NCBI GenBank assembly: GCA_003161635.1
Contig: PMOA01000103.1
Location: 17,480 to 53,752, forward strand
Direction: 5' to 3'
DNA length: 36,273 nucleotides
Origin: Limisphaerales bacterium
GTDB taxonomy: Bacteria > Verrucomicrobiota > Verrucomicrobiia > Limisphaerales > UBA11358
The notes beneath the pieces are model-generated. The model was not told where the DNA came from, did not search any database, and was given only the letters and a program-made list of their open reading frames with translations. Shown here in pieces: positions 17,171-24,557 of this stretch. Position numbers and translations under genes: made by a program. Numbering within the stretch: the first letter of the stretch is position 1; each line of letters starts with the position of its first letter.

Positions 17171-18160
17171 ATGATGACTCAAAACCAAAAAATTCGCTGG
17201 GGTGTCCTTGGCTACGCGCGTATCGCGCGGGAGAATCTCATTCCGGCGATGCAGCGCTCGTCCAATTCGGAGTTCTATGCAATCGCGTCGCGCGAAGAAT
17301 CCAAACTGGCCGAGTGCCGCGCGCGTTTCAACGTGCCGAAAACTTATCGCGGTTACGACGAACTCCTGCGCGACCCGGAAGTGGATGCCGTCTATATTCC
17401 GCTCCCAAATTCGCTGCATCGCGAGTGGGTGGTCAAAGCCGCCGCAAAAGGGAAACACGTCCTTTGCGAGAAACCCATCGCGCTGAACGCCGCCGAATGT
17501 CGCGAGATGATCGCCGCTTGCGCCGCGAACAAAGTCCAATTGATGGAAGCGTTCATGTATCGCTACACCGACCGCACGCGCAAAGTGCTGGATGTCTTGA
17601 AAAGTGGTGTCCTGGGAGAAATCAAATTTGTCGGATCGACTTTTCGGTTTCTGTTGGCCAATCCCGCTTCCATCAAACTCAAACCCGAACTCGGCGGTGG
17701 CGCGCTTTACGACGTGGGTTGCTATCCGGTCAATTTCGTCGGGATGGTGGCGGATGAAATCGCGGGCCAGGCAGGCAGTTCGTTGCCGGAATCCATTTCC
17801 GCTGAAAATGTGCGGACAAACGGCGTTGACATGATTTTTTCCGCGCTCATGAAATATCCTTCGGGACTGATTGCGTCGCTAAACTGCGGATTCAACGCAC
17901 AAAAGCGCATATTTTCGGAAATCATCGGAGCGAAAGGCGCGCTCGAAATTCCTGACACATTTTTCGACAACGCAGGCGTGCTGACATTGACAGTCGGCGA
18001 GGAACGTCGCGAAATTTCAGTTGAACAGAGCGACCGCTACCGATTTGAAGTCGAAGATTTCGCTGACGCCGTTTTAAGCAATCGTGCGCCGCATTTCAGT
18101 CTCGTCGAAACCCAACGCAACATGGAAGTCATGGACAGACTTTTTGCAGCGAGCAAATGA
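17171..18160 (+). CDS. Gfo/Idh/MocA-family NAD(P)-dependent oxidoreductase
   Basis: The product has 329 residues; ATG 17171 is followed directly by a second ATG. The N-terminal Rossmann fold opens with IRWGVLGYARIARENLIPAM, where the usual G-x-G-x-x-A/G reads GYARIA. The conserved catalytic EKP motif is in GKHVLCEKPIALNA, near residue 98. The C-terminal alpha/beta substrate domain covers about 125-325, with GGGALYDVGCYPVNF holding the Asp/Cys/Tyr segment seen in xylose dehydrogenase and dihydrodiol dehydrogenase-like members. No export signal is present, so the protein is cytoplasmic. It lies 6 bases after the synthase-like gene, probably in one transcript, and converges on the GH9 gene with only 7 bases between them. 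Confidence 0.92.
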   Translation: MMTQNQKIRWGVLGYARIARENLIPAMQRSSNSEFYAIASREESKLAECRARFNVPKTYRGYDELLRDPEVDAVYIPLPNSLHREWVVKAAAKGKHVLCEKPIALNAAECREMIAACAANKVQLMEAFMYRYTDRTRKVLDVLKSGVLGEIKFVGSTFRFLLANPASIKLKPELGGGALYDVGCYPVNFVGMVADEIAGQAGSSLPESISAENVRTNGVDMIFSALMKYPSGLIASLNCGFNAQKRIFSEIIGAKGALEIPDTFFDNAGVLTLTVGEERREISVEQSDRYRFEVEDFADAVLSNRAPHFSLVETQRNMEVMDRLFAASK

Positions 18161-18167
18161 AGTCTGA

Positions 18168-20078
18168 TTATTGGTTGGCCAGGCGCGCGAAAATCAACAC
18201 GGTCGGGATGGTGTAGTCATCTGCCGGTTCGACCGTCGTCCAACTGCTCACGTCGTCTGTGTATTGAACACCGTTTCCGGAAAACGGCGCAAAAGGATTT
18301 TTGCCGCCGGGCCACGGAGTCGCGCGCGCGCCGTCCGGCACGTCGCCGCCTTTGGAAGATTTTCCGCGTGCCGGGCCATCTACTGTCGCGCCCAATACAA
18401 TCGGCGGAGTTCCATCGAGTGAACCGGCGAGATTCGCGACTTGATGCTGCATGTGAAATGGAAAAACTTTTCCCGCGCCGACGATGAATGAAGTTCCCCA
18501 CGCGTTTGCACCGAGAACAAAATCCAATTGCCGCTGCGCAAAGTCCGCATAAGTCGTCGTGTGAGTCAGGTCGTCATATAAATCCGCTTCCACGACCAAG
18601 CCCAGAACGTGCGGCACTGGATCGCCGCCCGCATAGCGGAAGCCGAGACCGAACGGGTCTTTGGCGGCGCGTTTCGCGGCGCTGTCGAGCCGCCGCTTGA
18701 GGCCGGCAAGAAGATCCGCGCGGGAAACTTCGAGGCCGGTGGCCGCACCGGATTTTTCCAGCGCGCGGCACAATTCGTAGTGCGCCAGACCGCTCACGTC
18801 GTAGAGGTTGAGCGAATCCACGCTGCCGGAATCCAGATAAGCCCGCGCCCAGTGCGCGGCCTGTTGCTTATAATTTGTCGCGTCGGAATGCGGCAGACCG
18901 GCGGGCGCTTTGCCATCGGCGAGCGCAAGATGCAATTCGGTCGCGCCCCATTCCATGTCGTCACGCCACTCATCTTCGGGATAAAATGTTCGCGGATAAG
19001 TCGTGGTCAATTCAATGACGTTGGTCGTCGCGGCCAGGTCAAAAATATTTTCAGCGGCGAGCAAGAGGCGTTTTGCATAATCGGGATCGCTGGTTTTGAA
19101 AACCTGATAGCCCAACGCAAACGCGGCGGCCAGCCGTCCGGCGAGATTTGGACTGATTTGCGCGCCCGCCGCGCCAGCCGGAAACACGGGGCGATATTTG
19201 ATGAAGTATTGCGGGTCGCCTGGTTGGACATTTAATTTGTCGTCCGCCTCCGGCAGCCGCCACACGTCGTGGTCGCCAGTGACACTTTGATTGCCGTCAC
19301 CGATGCCGACTTGGATGTAAAGCGTCTTCGTTTCGCCGTTCCACATTTTCAACAGCCAGTCTAATCCGTAACGGCCTTCAGCAGTGAAATCAGCCGGACT
19401 GCCGTGTCCCATCTGTGCCGGATAATCTCTTGCGCCTTGCAACATCATCGCGGTCACATAACTGGCGGTCTGAACAAATTTCAGATAATCGCCCGCGTCA
19501 AACCAGCCGCCGGAAACGTCCACCGGCCCGCCAGTTTTTTCCAGGCCGCCTTGCATTCCGTTTTTTCCAAAGGCCGGAACTTTATAGACAAACGCCTGTT
19601 TGTCCGTGAGGTGCGAAGGCTTGCGGTTGATTACTGCGGATGAAACATCCGCGCCGTCGCGCTGGGCTTGGAAGAAAAAAAGTAAATTGCGGAGCAACGG
19701 CGCATACACGTCGCTGCCCGTGCCGATTTGAAATGAAGGCGAAACCGCCGGAACAACTCCGTAAACTTTGATGGAATAAATCCCCGCCTTCTTCACGGAA
19801 GAAAAATCCAGCAGATAAATATTTGTATAAACTGTGCTCCATGAACCGATTTTATTTCCGACCGAAGCTGTGAGCGCAAACGGGCCGTCGGAACTGACGA
19901 CTTTGAAGATGGCGTTGCTTTCAGAGTCGGTCGCCATCAAAAGCGCCTGCTTCGTGTCATTCACGAGAAAGCCGGCTTGGTTGACACGGATTTGCGCATT
20001 TATTTCCGCTGCGTTGAGTGTTGAAAAACTAGTTGAGGCGGTTGTGAGCAACGAAAACAATTGCGTGAAACGTCTCAT
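18168..20078 (-). CDS. Exported glycoside hydrolase family 9 enzyme (endoglucanase-like)
   Basis: The product has 636 residues from ATG 20078 (a TTG just before it is the longer choice). A signal peptide covers about 1-23. An N-terminal Ig-like CelD_N domain follows at about 28-118 (IRVNQAGFLVNDTKQALLM). The GH9 (alpha/alpha)6 catalytic domain covers about 120-632. The catalytic base region GGWFDAGDYLKF is at about 190-201. The conserved C-terminal block includes FVLGANAWGTSFIVGAG and HMQHQV, and SSWTTVEPADDYTIP holds the likely acid Glu. GH9 enzymes cleave beta-1,4-glucans and related glycans. The gene lies 34 bases after the TIM-barrel gene and is probably last in the operon starting at 22150. 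The exact substrate is not predictable. Confidence 0.93.
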   Translation of the reverse strand: MRRFTQLFSLLTTASTSFSTLNAAEINAQIRVNQAGFLVNDTKQALLMATDSESNAIFKVVSSDGPFALTASVGNKIGSWSTVYTNIYLLDFSSVKKAGIYSIKVYGVVPAVSPSFQIGTGSDVYAPLLRNLLFFFQAQRDGADVSSAVINRKPSHLTDKQAFVYKVPAFGKNGMQGGLEKTGGPVDVSGGWFDAGDYLKFVQTASYVTAMMLQGARDYPAQMGHGSPADFTAEGRYGLDWLLKMWNGETKTLYIQVGIGDGNQSVTGDHDVWRLPEADDKLNVQPGDPQYFIKYRPVFPAGAAGAQISPNLAGRLAAAFALGYQVFKTSDPDYAKRLLLAAENIFDLAATTNVIELTTTYPRTFYPEDEWRDDMEWGATELHLALADGKAPAGLPHSDATNYKQQAAHWARAYLDSGSVDSLNLYDVSGLAHYELCRALEKSGAATGLEVSRADLLAGLKRRLDSAAKRAAKDPFGLGFRYAGGDPVPHVLGLVVEADLYDDLTHTTTYADFAQRQLDFVLGANAWGTSFIVGAGKVFPFHMQHQVANLAGSLDGTPPIVLGATVDGPARGKSSKGGDVPDGARATPWPGGKNPFAPFSGNGVQYTDDVSSWTTVEPADDYTIPTVLIFARLANQ

Positions 20079-20112
20079 CAATTGATTCCAGACCGGTTGT
20101 TTTATCCGGAGT

Positions 20113-20994
20113 TCAAGGCTTCAATTCTTTGACGAGCTGCTCCGTCCGGCGGCCATATTCGATAAAATTCCTTTGCATCGCCGCGTCGTCGGTGGACTGA
20201 AGTTTTGCGTCGTGAAAAACTGAAACCATGTGCGGCTCGATGGAAATACCCGCGTCGTAACCGCGAGCAAAGGCGTCCTTCAAAATATCGCGCACGCGGC
20301 CCTGTCCTTCGCCCGGCCAGTTGTAGTCCGCGTCGTCTTTCGCGGCGTTCCAGGTCGCGTCTTTGATGTGGATGTGCGCGACATGATCACGAACGTGTGT
20401 CCAGAATTCCCAAGGATCTTGCTTCGGCCACGGCTTGGGTCTGGAACGGTCGGGATTGAAAATGGGATTTGCCGGATCGAAAAGCCAGTTGAGTCCGGGA
20501 CATTTTCCCAAAAGCTCAAGCGCGTGCTGCCAGCTCATGCCGCCGTGGTTCATGCAGTTTTCGTGAACCGGCTGGATGCCCGCGTCGAGGAACATTTTTG
20601 TCACGTCCTGCACGCGGCGGAAAACCTCGGCGGGAATTTTGTGCGCGTCGTCGTCCGGCTTGAAACTCATGATGCGGACATATTTTGTGCCGAGCCGCTG
20701 CATCCGCGGAATGGCGCGTTTGATTTCCGACAAAGTAATTTCAAACGGATCGCCAACTTTTTTTGCCCAGTTCATTACCGTCGAGCCAAAGCAATAAACC
20801 CCGATGCCCGCCGCCTCCAACTTCCTGACGGCGATGTCGAACGCCGCGTCTGGAATTTCGTGGAAATTCGCCTTTGGAAATCCGGGCACTTCAACCCCAC
20901 GCATCTCGATGAATTTCCAGCCGAGTTCTTTCGTGGCGTGAATCTGGCCGTCAATCGCGTTGGCAGCCTCGTCACCAATACCCATCAGTTTCAT
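20113..20994 (-). CDS. Cytoplasmic sugar phosphate isomerase/epimerase-like TIM barrel (PF01261)
   Basis: The product has 293 residues from ATG 20994, starting MKLMGIGDEAANAIDGQIHA. A longer frame reaching 21036 would overlap the upstream gene, and the chosen start lies 4 bases past that gene's stop codon. The fold is a xylose-isomerase-like TIM barrel. Probable metal and substrate residues lie in QPVHENCMNHGG, NWLFDPANP, AHIHIKDATW and GISIEPHM. There is no signal peptide, in contrast to the two exported paralogs at 7112-9026. It lies between an oxidoreductase and a GH9 gene on the same strand, which fits intracellular conversion of an oxidised sugar derived from the GH9 substrate. That role is inference. 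Confidence 0.9.
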   Translation of the reverse strand: MKLMGIGDEAANAIDGQIHATKELGWKFIEMRGVEVPGFPKANFHEIPDAAFDIAVRKLEAAGIGVYCFGSTVMNWAKKVGDPFEITLSEIKRAIPRMQRLGTKYVRIMSFKPDDDAHKIPAEVFRRVQDVTKMFLDAGIQPVHENCMNHGGMSWQHALELLGKCPGLNWLFDPANPIFNPDRSRPKPWPKQDPWEFWTHVRDHVAHIHIKDATWNAAKDDADYNWPGEGQGRVRDILKDAFARGYDAGISIEPHMVSVFHDAKLQSTDDAAMQRNFIEYGRRTEQLVKELKP

Positions 20995-20998
20995 AAAA

Positions 20999-22150
20999 TC
21001 ATTTTCGGAACGAACTTGCGAAATCGTCCGTCGCAACCTTCACGACTTTTTTCTCAATTTTCGATTCCGCGATCAACTGGTTCAATTTCTTTTCCCACGC
21101 CGCGCCGTCCATCGGCAATTCCATCGTTTGGCCGAGCAATGATGAATATATCATCACGTTGGCCAGCTCCACCGAGTTGATGCCTTCTTCACCCGGCGCA
21201 ATGAGCGGTGCACCGTCGAGAATCGCGTTTACGAAATTCTGCACCATCGTCGCGTGCGGCGCAGCGGCGTTTTCAAAAGCAATTTCTTCCGGCCGTGAAC
21301 CGGGTTTTACAAAACCCTGTTTTGCGGTTTTGCTGAATTCAAGCATGTCCGCCTCGTTGCGCGTGAGCGTGAGCTTGTTGTTTTCGAGGACCAGTGTGCC
21401 GCGCGTGCCGACAATTTCAAAACGATTTGTGCCCGGCGTTTCGCCGGTCGAACTGATGAACGTGCCGGTCGCGCCATTCGCCCATTCCAGGTAAACCGTC
21501 ACGTTGTCTTCGACTTCAATCTGGTGAAACCGTCCGATCTGGCAAAAGCCGCGCACCCGCGCGGGCATTCCGCAAAGCCATTGCAGCGTGTCGAGATTGT
21601 GAAGGCATTGGTTGAGCAACACGCCACCGCCTTCGCCCTTCCACGTCGCGCGCCAGCCGCTGCTCGCGTAATAAGCCTCCGTGCGAAACCAGTCGGTGTT
21701 GATCCAGTTGACGCGCACGATTTCGCCCAAATCTTCCTTGATCAGCTTCTGAATTTTCAAATAACGCGGCTCGGTGCGCAATTGAAACATGCCGGCGAAA
21801 ATAATTTTCGGATGTTTTTTATGCGCGGCAATGAGTCTTTCCGCGTCGGCTTTGTGCGAGGAAATCGGTTTTTCAACCATCGCATGAACGCCGTTTTCAA
21901 GCGCGGCAATGCCGAGCGTCGTGTGCTGAAAATGCGGCGTGGCGATGATGACCGCGTCCACGGCGCCGGATTGGATGAGCTGCCCGCCGTCGCCGAAAAT
22001 CTTGAGCGGCTTGAATTGTTCGAGCGGCGCGACGTTGGCGTCGCACACCGCCACAAGTTCACAGCGGTTGATTTTTCTATTGAGCAGATATTCGGCGTGA
22101 TACTTGCCGATATTGCCCATGCCGATGATGCCTAGCCGAATTTTATCCAT
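20999..22150 (-). CDS. Gfo/Idh/MocA-family oxidoreductase, first gene of a GH9 operon
   Basis: The product has 383 residues. The Rossmann fold opens with IRLGIIGMGNIGKYHAEYLL and includes the nucleotide-binding CDAN segment. EKPISSHKADAERLIAAH holds the catalytic EKP, near residue 93. The C-terminal domain has the GGGVLLNQCLHNLDTLQWLCG motif, with a His and an Asp placed as in inositol dehydrogenase-like members, and a DNVTVYLEWANGATGTF strand. It is cytoplasmic. Four bases separate its stop from the TIM-barrel start codon. The shared promoter-like element at 22191-22222 lies about 43 bases upstream of its ATG. It would oxidise or reduce a sugar or cyclitol whose identity is not visible. Confidence 0.92.
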   Translation of the reverse strand: MDKIRLGIIGMGNIGKYHAEYLLNRKINRCELVAVCDANVAPLEQFKPLKIFGDGGQLIQSGAVDAVIIATPHFQHTTLGIAALENGVHAMVEKPISSHKADAERLIAAHKKHPKIIFAGMFQLRTEPRYLKIQKLIKEDLGEIVRVNWINTDWFRTEAYYASSGWRATWKGEGGGVLLNQCLHNLDTLQWLCGMPARVRGFCQIGRFHQIEVEDNVTVYLEWANGATGTFISSTGETPGTNRFEIVGTRGTLVLENNKLTLTRNEADMLEFSKTAKQGFVKPGSRPEEIAFENAAAPHATMVQNFVNAILDGAPLIAPGEEGINSVELANVMIYSSLLGQTMELPMDGAAWEKKLNQLIAESKIEKKVVKVATDDFASSFRK

Positions 22151-22190
22151 TGAAAGAAATTTATTGGAAGAATGTTTTGTGCTTCGTCAG

Positions 22191-22222
22191 AGTAATAGCT
22201 CAGCGGTCGCAATTTGGGACAG
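22191..22222 (-). promoter_or_regulatory. Shared promoter-like element, copy B (upstream of oxidoreductase/GH9 operon)
   Basis: Read on the minus strand: CTGTCC (22222-22217), a 17-base spacer beginning CAAAT, then GCTATT (22199-22194) followed by ACT. It lies 43 bases before the ATG at 22150, the shortest leader among the six copies. Confidence 0.72.
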
Positions 22223-22251
22223 AAAGCTTTCATAAGACCCATTCGACTTTT

Positions 22252-22280
22252 TTGTCCCAATTTAGAGGCCATGTGCTATT
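22252..22280 (+). promoter_or_regulatory. Shared promoter-like element, copy C (upstream of small exported protein)
   Basis: TTGTCC (22252-22257), a 17-base spacer beginning CAATT, then GCTATT (22275-22280). It lies 176 bases before the ATG at 22457 on the same strand and is divergent to copy B. Confidence 0.7.
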
Positions 22281-22456
22281 GACTTGATGAAGTCTGAAGT
22301 CGCCTTCGTTGACCGATCAACGAACTGTTTTGCTTTGGTGCGAACGGTGTAGGTCGTTGATAAAATTTGCCGCCGCGGAAGATTTTGTTGTAACCCATGG
22401 CGGCAGTTTATCATCTTTCGAGGTGAACGGTAAATTAAACCATCAATCATTAAACT

Positions 22457-22924
22457 ATGAAAAGAACGATACAGAAAATCACAACCCTCGCCATCTTTGC
22501 TGCAGCCATTGTCGGTACGCCGGCGTTGTCGCGTGCGGGTGACACCAACACGCCGGCGGCGACCGCGCCTGCAGCGACGCCAGACCACCAATCAGGCCCG
22601 ACCAAATTTTACGGCACGGTCAGCGCGGTGGACACGAACGCGAAGACGTTCACGGTCGGCGAACAGACTTTTTTAATCATTGGCGAAAGTCAGATGACCA
22701 AGGACGGCAAGCCGGCGACGCTGGCCGATGCCGTGGTGGGCAAACCTGCTCGCGGCTCCTATACCAAAGGCAAGGATGGCAAACTCGACATCACGAAAGT
22801 CAGATTCGGCAAACCTGTTGCCAAGGCTGGTGGTGCCGCTGCTGGCAAGGCTGGCGGCAAGAAGAAAAAGGACGCGGGCGCAGTTGATACAAACGCACCG
22901 GCGACTCCGCCACAAAACCAATAA
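22457..22924 (+). CDS. Small exported protein, DUF5666-like core with Lys-rich tail
   Basis: The product has 155 residues. A signal peptide covers about 1-27 (MKRTIQKITTLAIFAAAIVG, cleavage near SRAGD). A Thr/Pro/Ala-rich linker follows. A beta-rich core at about 50-115 (FYGTVSAVDTNAKTFTVG ... LDITKVRFGKP) has the look of DUF5666 or OB-fold-like domains. The tail is Gly/Ala/Lys-rich and includes a GGKKKKDAG stretch. No enzymatic motif is seen, and I do not recognise a function. It has its own shared promoter-like element (copy C) and is followed by a strong intrinsic terminator at 22945, so it is probably a single-gene transcript. Confidence 0.8.
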   Translation: MKRTIQKITTLAIFAAAIVGTPALSRAGDTNTPAATAPAATPDHQSGPTKFYGTVSAVDTNAKTFTVGEQTFLIIGESQMTKDGKPATLADAVVGKPARGSYTKGKDGKLDITKVRFGKPVAKAGGAAAGKAGGKKKKDAGAVDTNAPATPPQNQ

Positions 22925-22944
22925 TTTGAATTCAATCGTCTTTC

Positions 22945-22970
22945 AGGCAGGCGGCGGCGCCTGCCTTTTT
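22945..22970 (+). terminator. Intrinsic (Rho-independent) terminator
   Basis: A perfect 9-bp stem, AGGCAGGCG (22945-22953) and CGCCTGCCT (22958-22966), encloses a 4-base loop. The downstream arm runs straight into five T residues (22966-22970). It ends the transcript of the 22457-22924 gene, 20 bases after its stop codon, and separates it from the gene at 22982. Confidence 0.9.
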
Positions 22971-22981
22971 GACTTAAAGCC

Positions 22982-24217
22982 ATGATCAACTCGATAAATC
23001 CAATTTTAAGCCGCCGGTTTCTTGCGGCGCTTTTTCTCGGCGCGGCATTTGTCTCGGCTTCCTTCGCCGATACCAATGCTACACAGACAACGTTGCCACC
23101 CGGAGTAACGAAATCGTCAGTGGGTTTTTATCACCCGGGAGTTTTGGTTAATCGCCCGCAGTTGGATTTCATCAGGAGCAAGGTGGCTGCGGGGATTGAA
23201 CCGTGGAAATCCGCCTTTGAAGCAGCCAAATCAAGTGAATTCGGTTCTTTTTCCTATACGCCGCATCCGTGGACCAATTGCGATTGTGGTCCCTTTTCCA
23301 AGCCTGATCTCGGTTGCAAGGATGAACAGCATGACAGCGAGGCCGCTTATACCCAGGCCCTTCTCTGGTTTATTACCACCAACAAAGCGTATGCCGAGAA
23401 TGCGATAAAAATCATGAACGCGTGGTCGAGCACGCTCACTGGCGGTCATAAAAATGCCAACGGGCCGGTTCAAGCCGCCTGGTGTGCCGAGCAATGGCCA
23501 CGGGCTGCCGAAATTATCCGCTATACTTATACCGGGTGGAGCGCAGCCGACATCACGAAATTCCGAAACCTGCTGACCACACAATACGTGCCATCGCTGA
23601 TCAACGGCAGTTGTGAAAACGGCAACAAGGAACTTTCCATGAGCGAGGCTTTGATCAACATCGGCGTGTTCAATGACGACCGCGCCACATTTGATTTGGG
23701 CATCAAGATGTGGCGTGGACGGGCGCCCGCTTACATTTATTTGTCCACCGATGGGACGGCTCCGCTCAAAGCAGCAAACTGTGACTCGATGCCCATTTGG
23801 GGCAACAAAGGCATTACCACGCCATTCGTTGATGGACTTTTGCAAGAAACCGTTCGCGACTCCGGACACGCCAACCTTGCCTTGTCAGCGATGGTGAACG
23901 CCGCCGAGACTGCGCGGCAGCAGGGCGTTGACCTTTACGCGGAACAAGCCAAACGAATCATGGCGGCTCTCGAATTCCAGGCCCAATACTTGCCACCGAA
24001 CAACGCCACGCCGCCAAAAAATTTAGCCTTCCACACGCATCCCACTTGGGAAATCGCCTATAACCATTACCACAATCGGCTCCGATACAACTTGCCGAAG
24101 ATGGCCGCGGTTCTCCCGACGATTCGGCCCACAGGCGTCAACCACGACATGGCTTGGGAGACTTTGACCCACGCCGAAGTGGGAGCGATTGGACTCCCAC
24201 CAGTGGCAACTCCATAA
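22982..24217 (+). CDS. Exported alginate-lyase-family protein
   Basis: The product has 411 residues. A signal peptide covers about 1-30, ending near FVSASFA. The rest resembles the alginate lyase superfamily (PF05426, (alpha/alpha) toroid). It has the cysteine-rich segment CDCGPFSKPDLGC followed by DEQHDSEAAYTQALLWFITT and AENAIKIMNAWSSTL, a pattern familiar from alginate-lyase-family proteins of actinobacteria and Verrucomicrobia. QAAWCAEQWPRAAEIIRYTY and HTHPTWEIAYNHYHNRLRYN hold the Trp, Arg, His and Tyr residues typical of these lyases. It would cleave a uronic-acid polysaccharide outside the cytoplasm; alginate itself is not certain. It has no shared promoter-like element, and the terminator at 22945 isolates it from upstream. 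Confidence 0.85.
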   Translation: MINSINPILSRRFLAALFLGAAFVSASFADTNATQTTLPPGVTKSSVGFYHPGVLVNRPQLDFIRSKVAAGIEPWKSAFEAAKSSEFGSFSYTPHPWTNCDCGPFSKPDLGCKDEQHDSEAAYTQALLWFITTNKAYAENAIKIMNAWSSTLTGGHKNANGPVQAAWCAEQWPRAAEIIRYTYTGWSAADITKFRNLLTTQYVPSLINGSCENGNKELSMSEALINIGVFNDDRATFDLGIKMWRGRAPAYIYLSTDGTAPLKAANCDSMPIWGNKGITTPFVDGLLQETVRDSGHANLALSAMVNAAETARQQGVDLYAEQAKRIMAALEFQAQYLPPNNATPPKNLAFHTHPTWEIAYNHYHNRLRYNLPKMAAVLPTIRPTGVNHDMAWETLTHAEVGAIGLPPVATP

Positions 24218-24557
24218 TTAATCTCCTGCCCGCATTATAAAACGGTGAAAATTTGAATGGTGATAACAACCTGTTAATAGTGGTAACAAAAATGACGATG
24301 TTCTGACGCCTTGCCGTGCCGCCTTGACTCCAGAGCCAAGCGGACGCAAACTTTTTAACCACGGATTAACACGGATGGCAGCCCGTCAGGGCGGAAGAAG
24401 ACAGCCCATTGTTCAACGGTGGGTTCGGTGAAACCCCGCCGGTATCCCGGCTGGGACAAAAGCACTTCCTTGATTCGATGTTCGATGTTTTTCTTCCATA
24501 CCCGGCGCCACGGGACGCTTGCCACGGATGGTTCTTCGCCCGTAAAGTTGGCCCGCG
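24218..24557. other. Intergenic region without a supported gene
   Basis: About 340 bases between the lyase and cardiolipin synthase genes. The first 80 bases are AT-rich. The phrase CCACGGATTAACACGGAT near 24360, followed by a small GCCC/GGGC hairpin near 24382-24393, looks like the degenerate repeats frequent in these genomes. I see no convincing start, promoter or terminator; short frames here are not supported. Confidence 0.5.

Larger units (their letters stand above)
22151..22456. other. Divergent promoter region holding shared elements B and C
   Basis: This 306-base gap has no convincing gene. Two shared promoter-like elements face away from each other with about 30 bases between their TGTCC boxes. 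Between them lies a perfect 10-base palindrome, GAAAGCTTTC (22222-22231), a possible operator. On the plus side, a roughly 170-base leader follows and contains a short inverted repeat CGTTGA / TCAACG (22307-22322). Confidence 0.6.
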
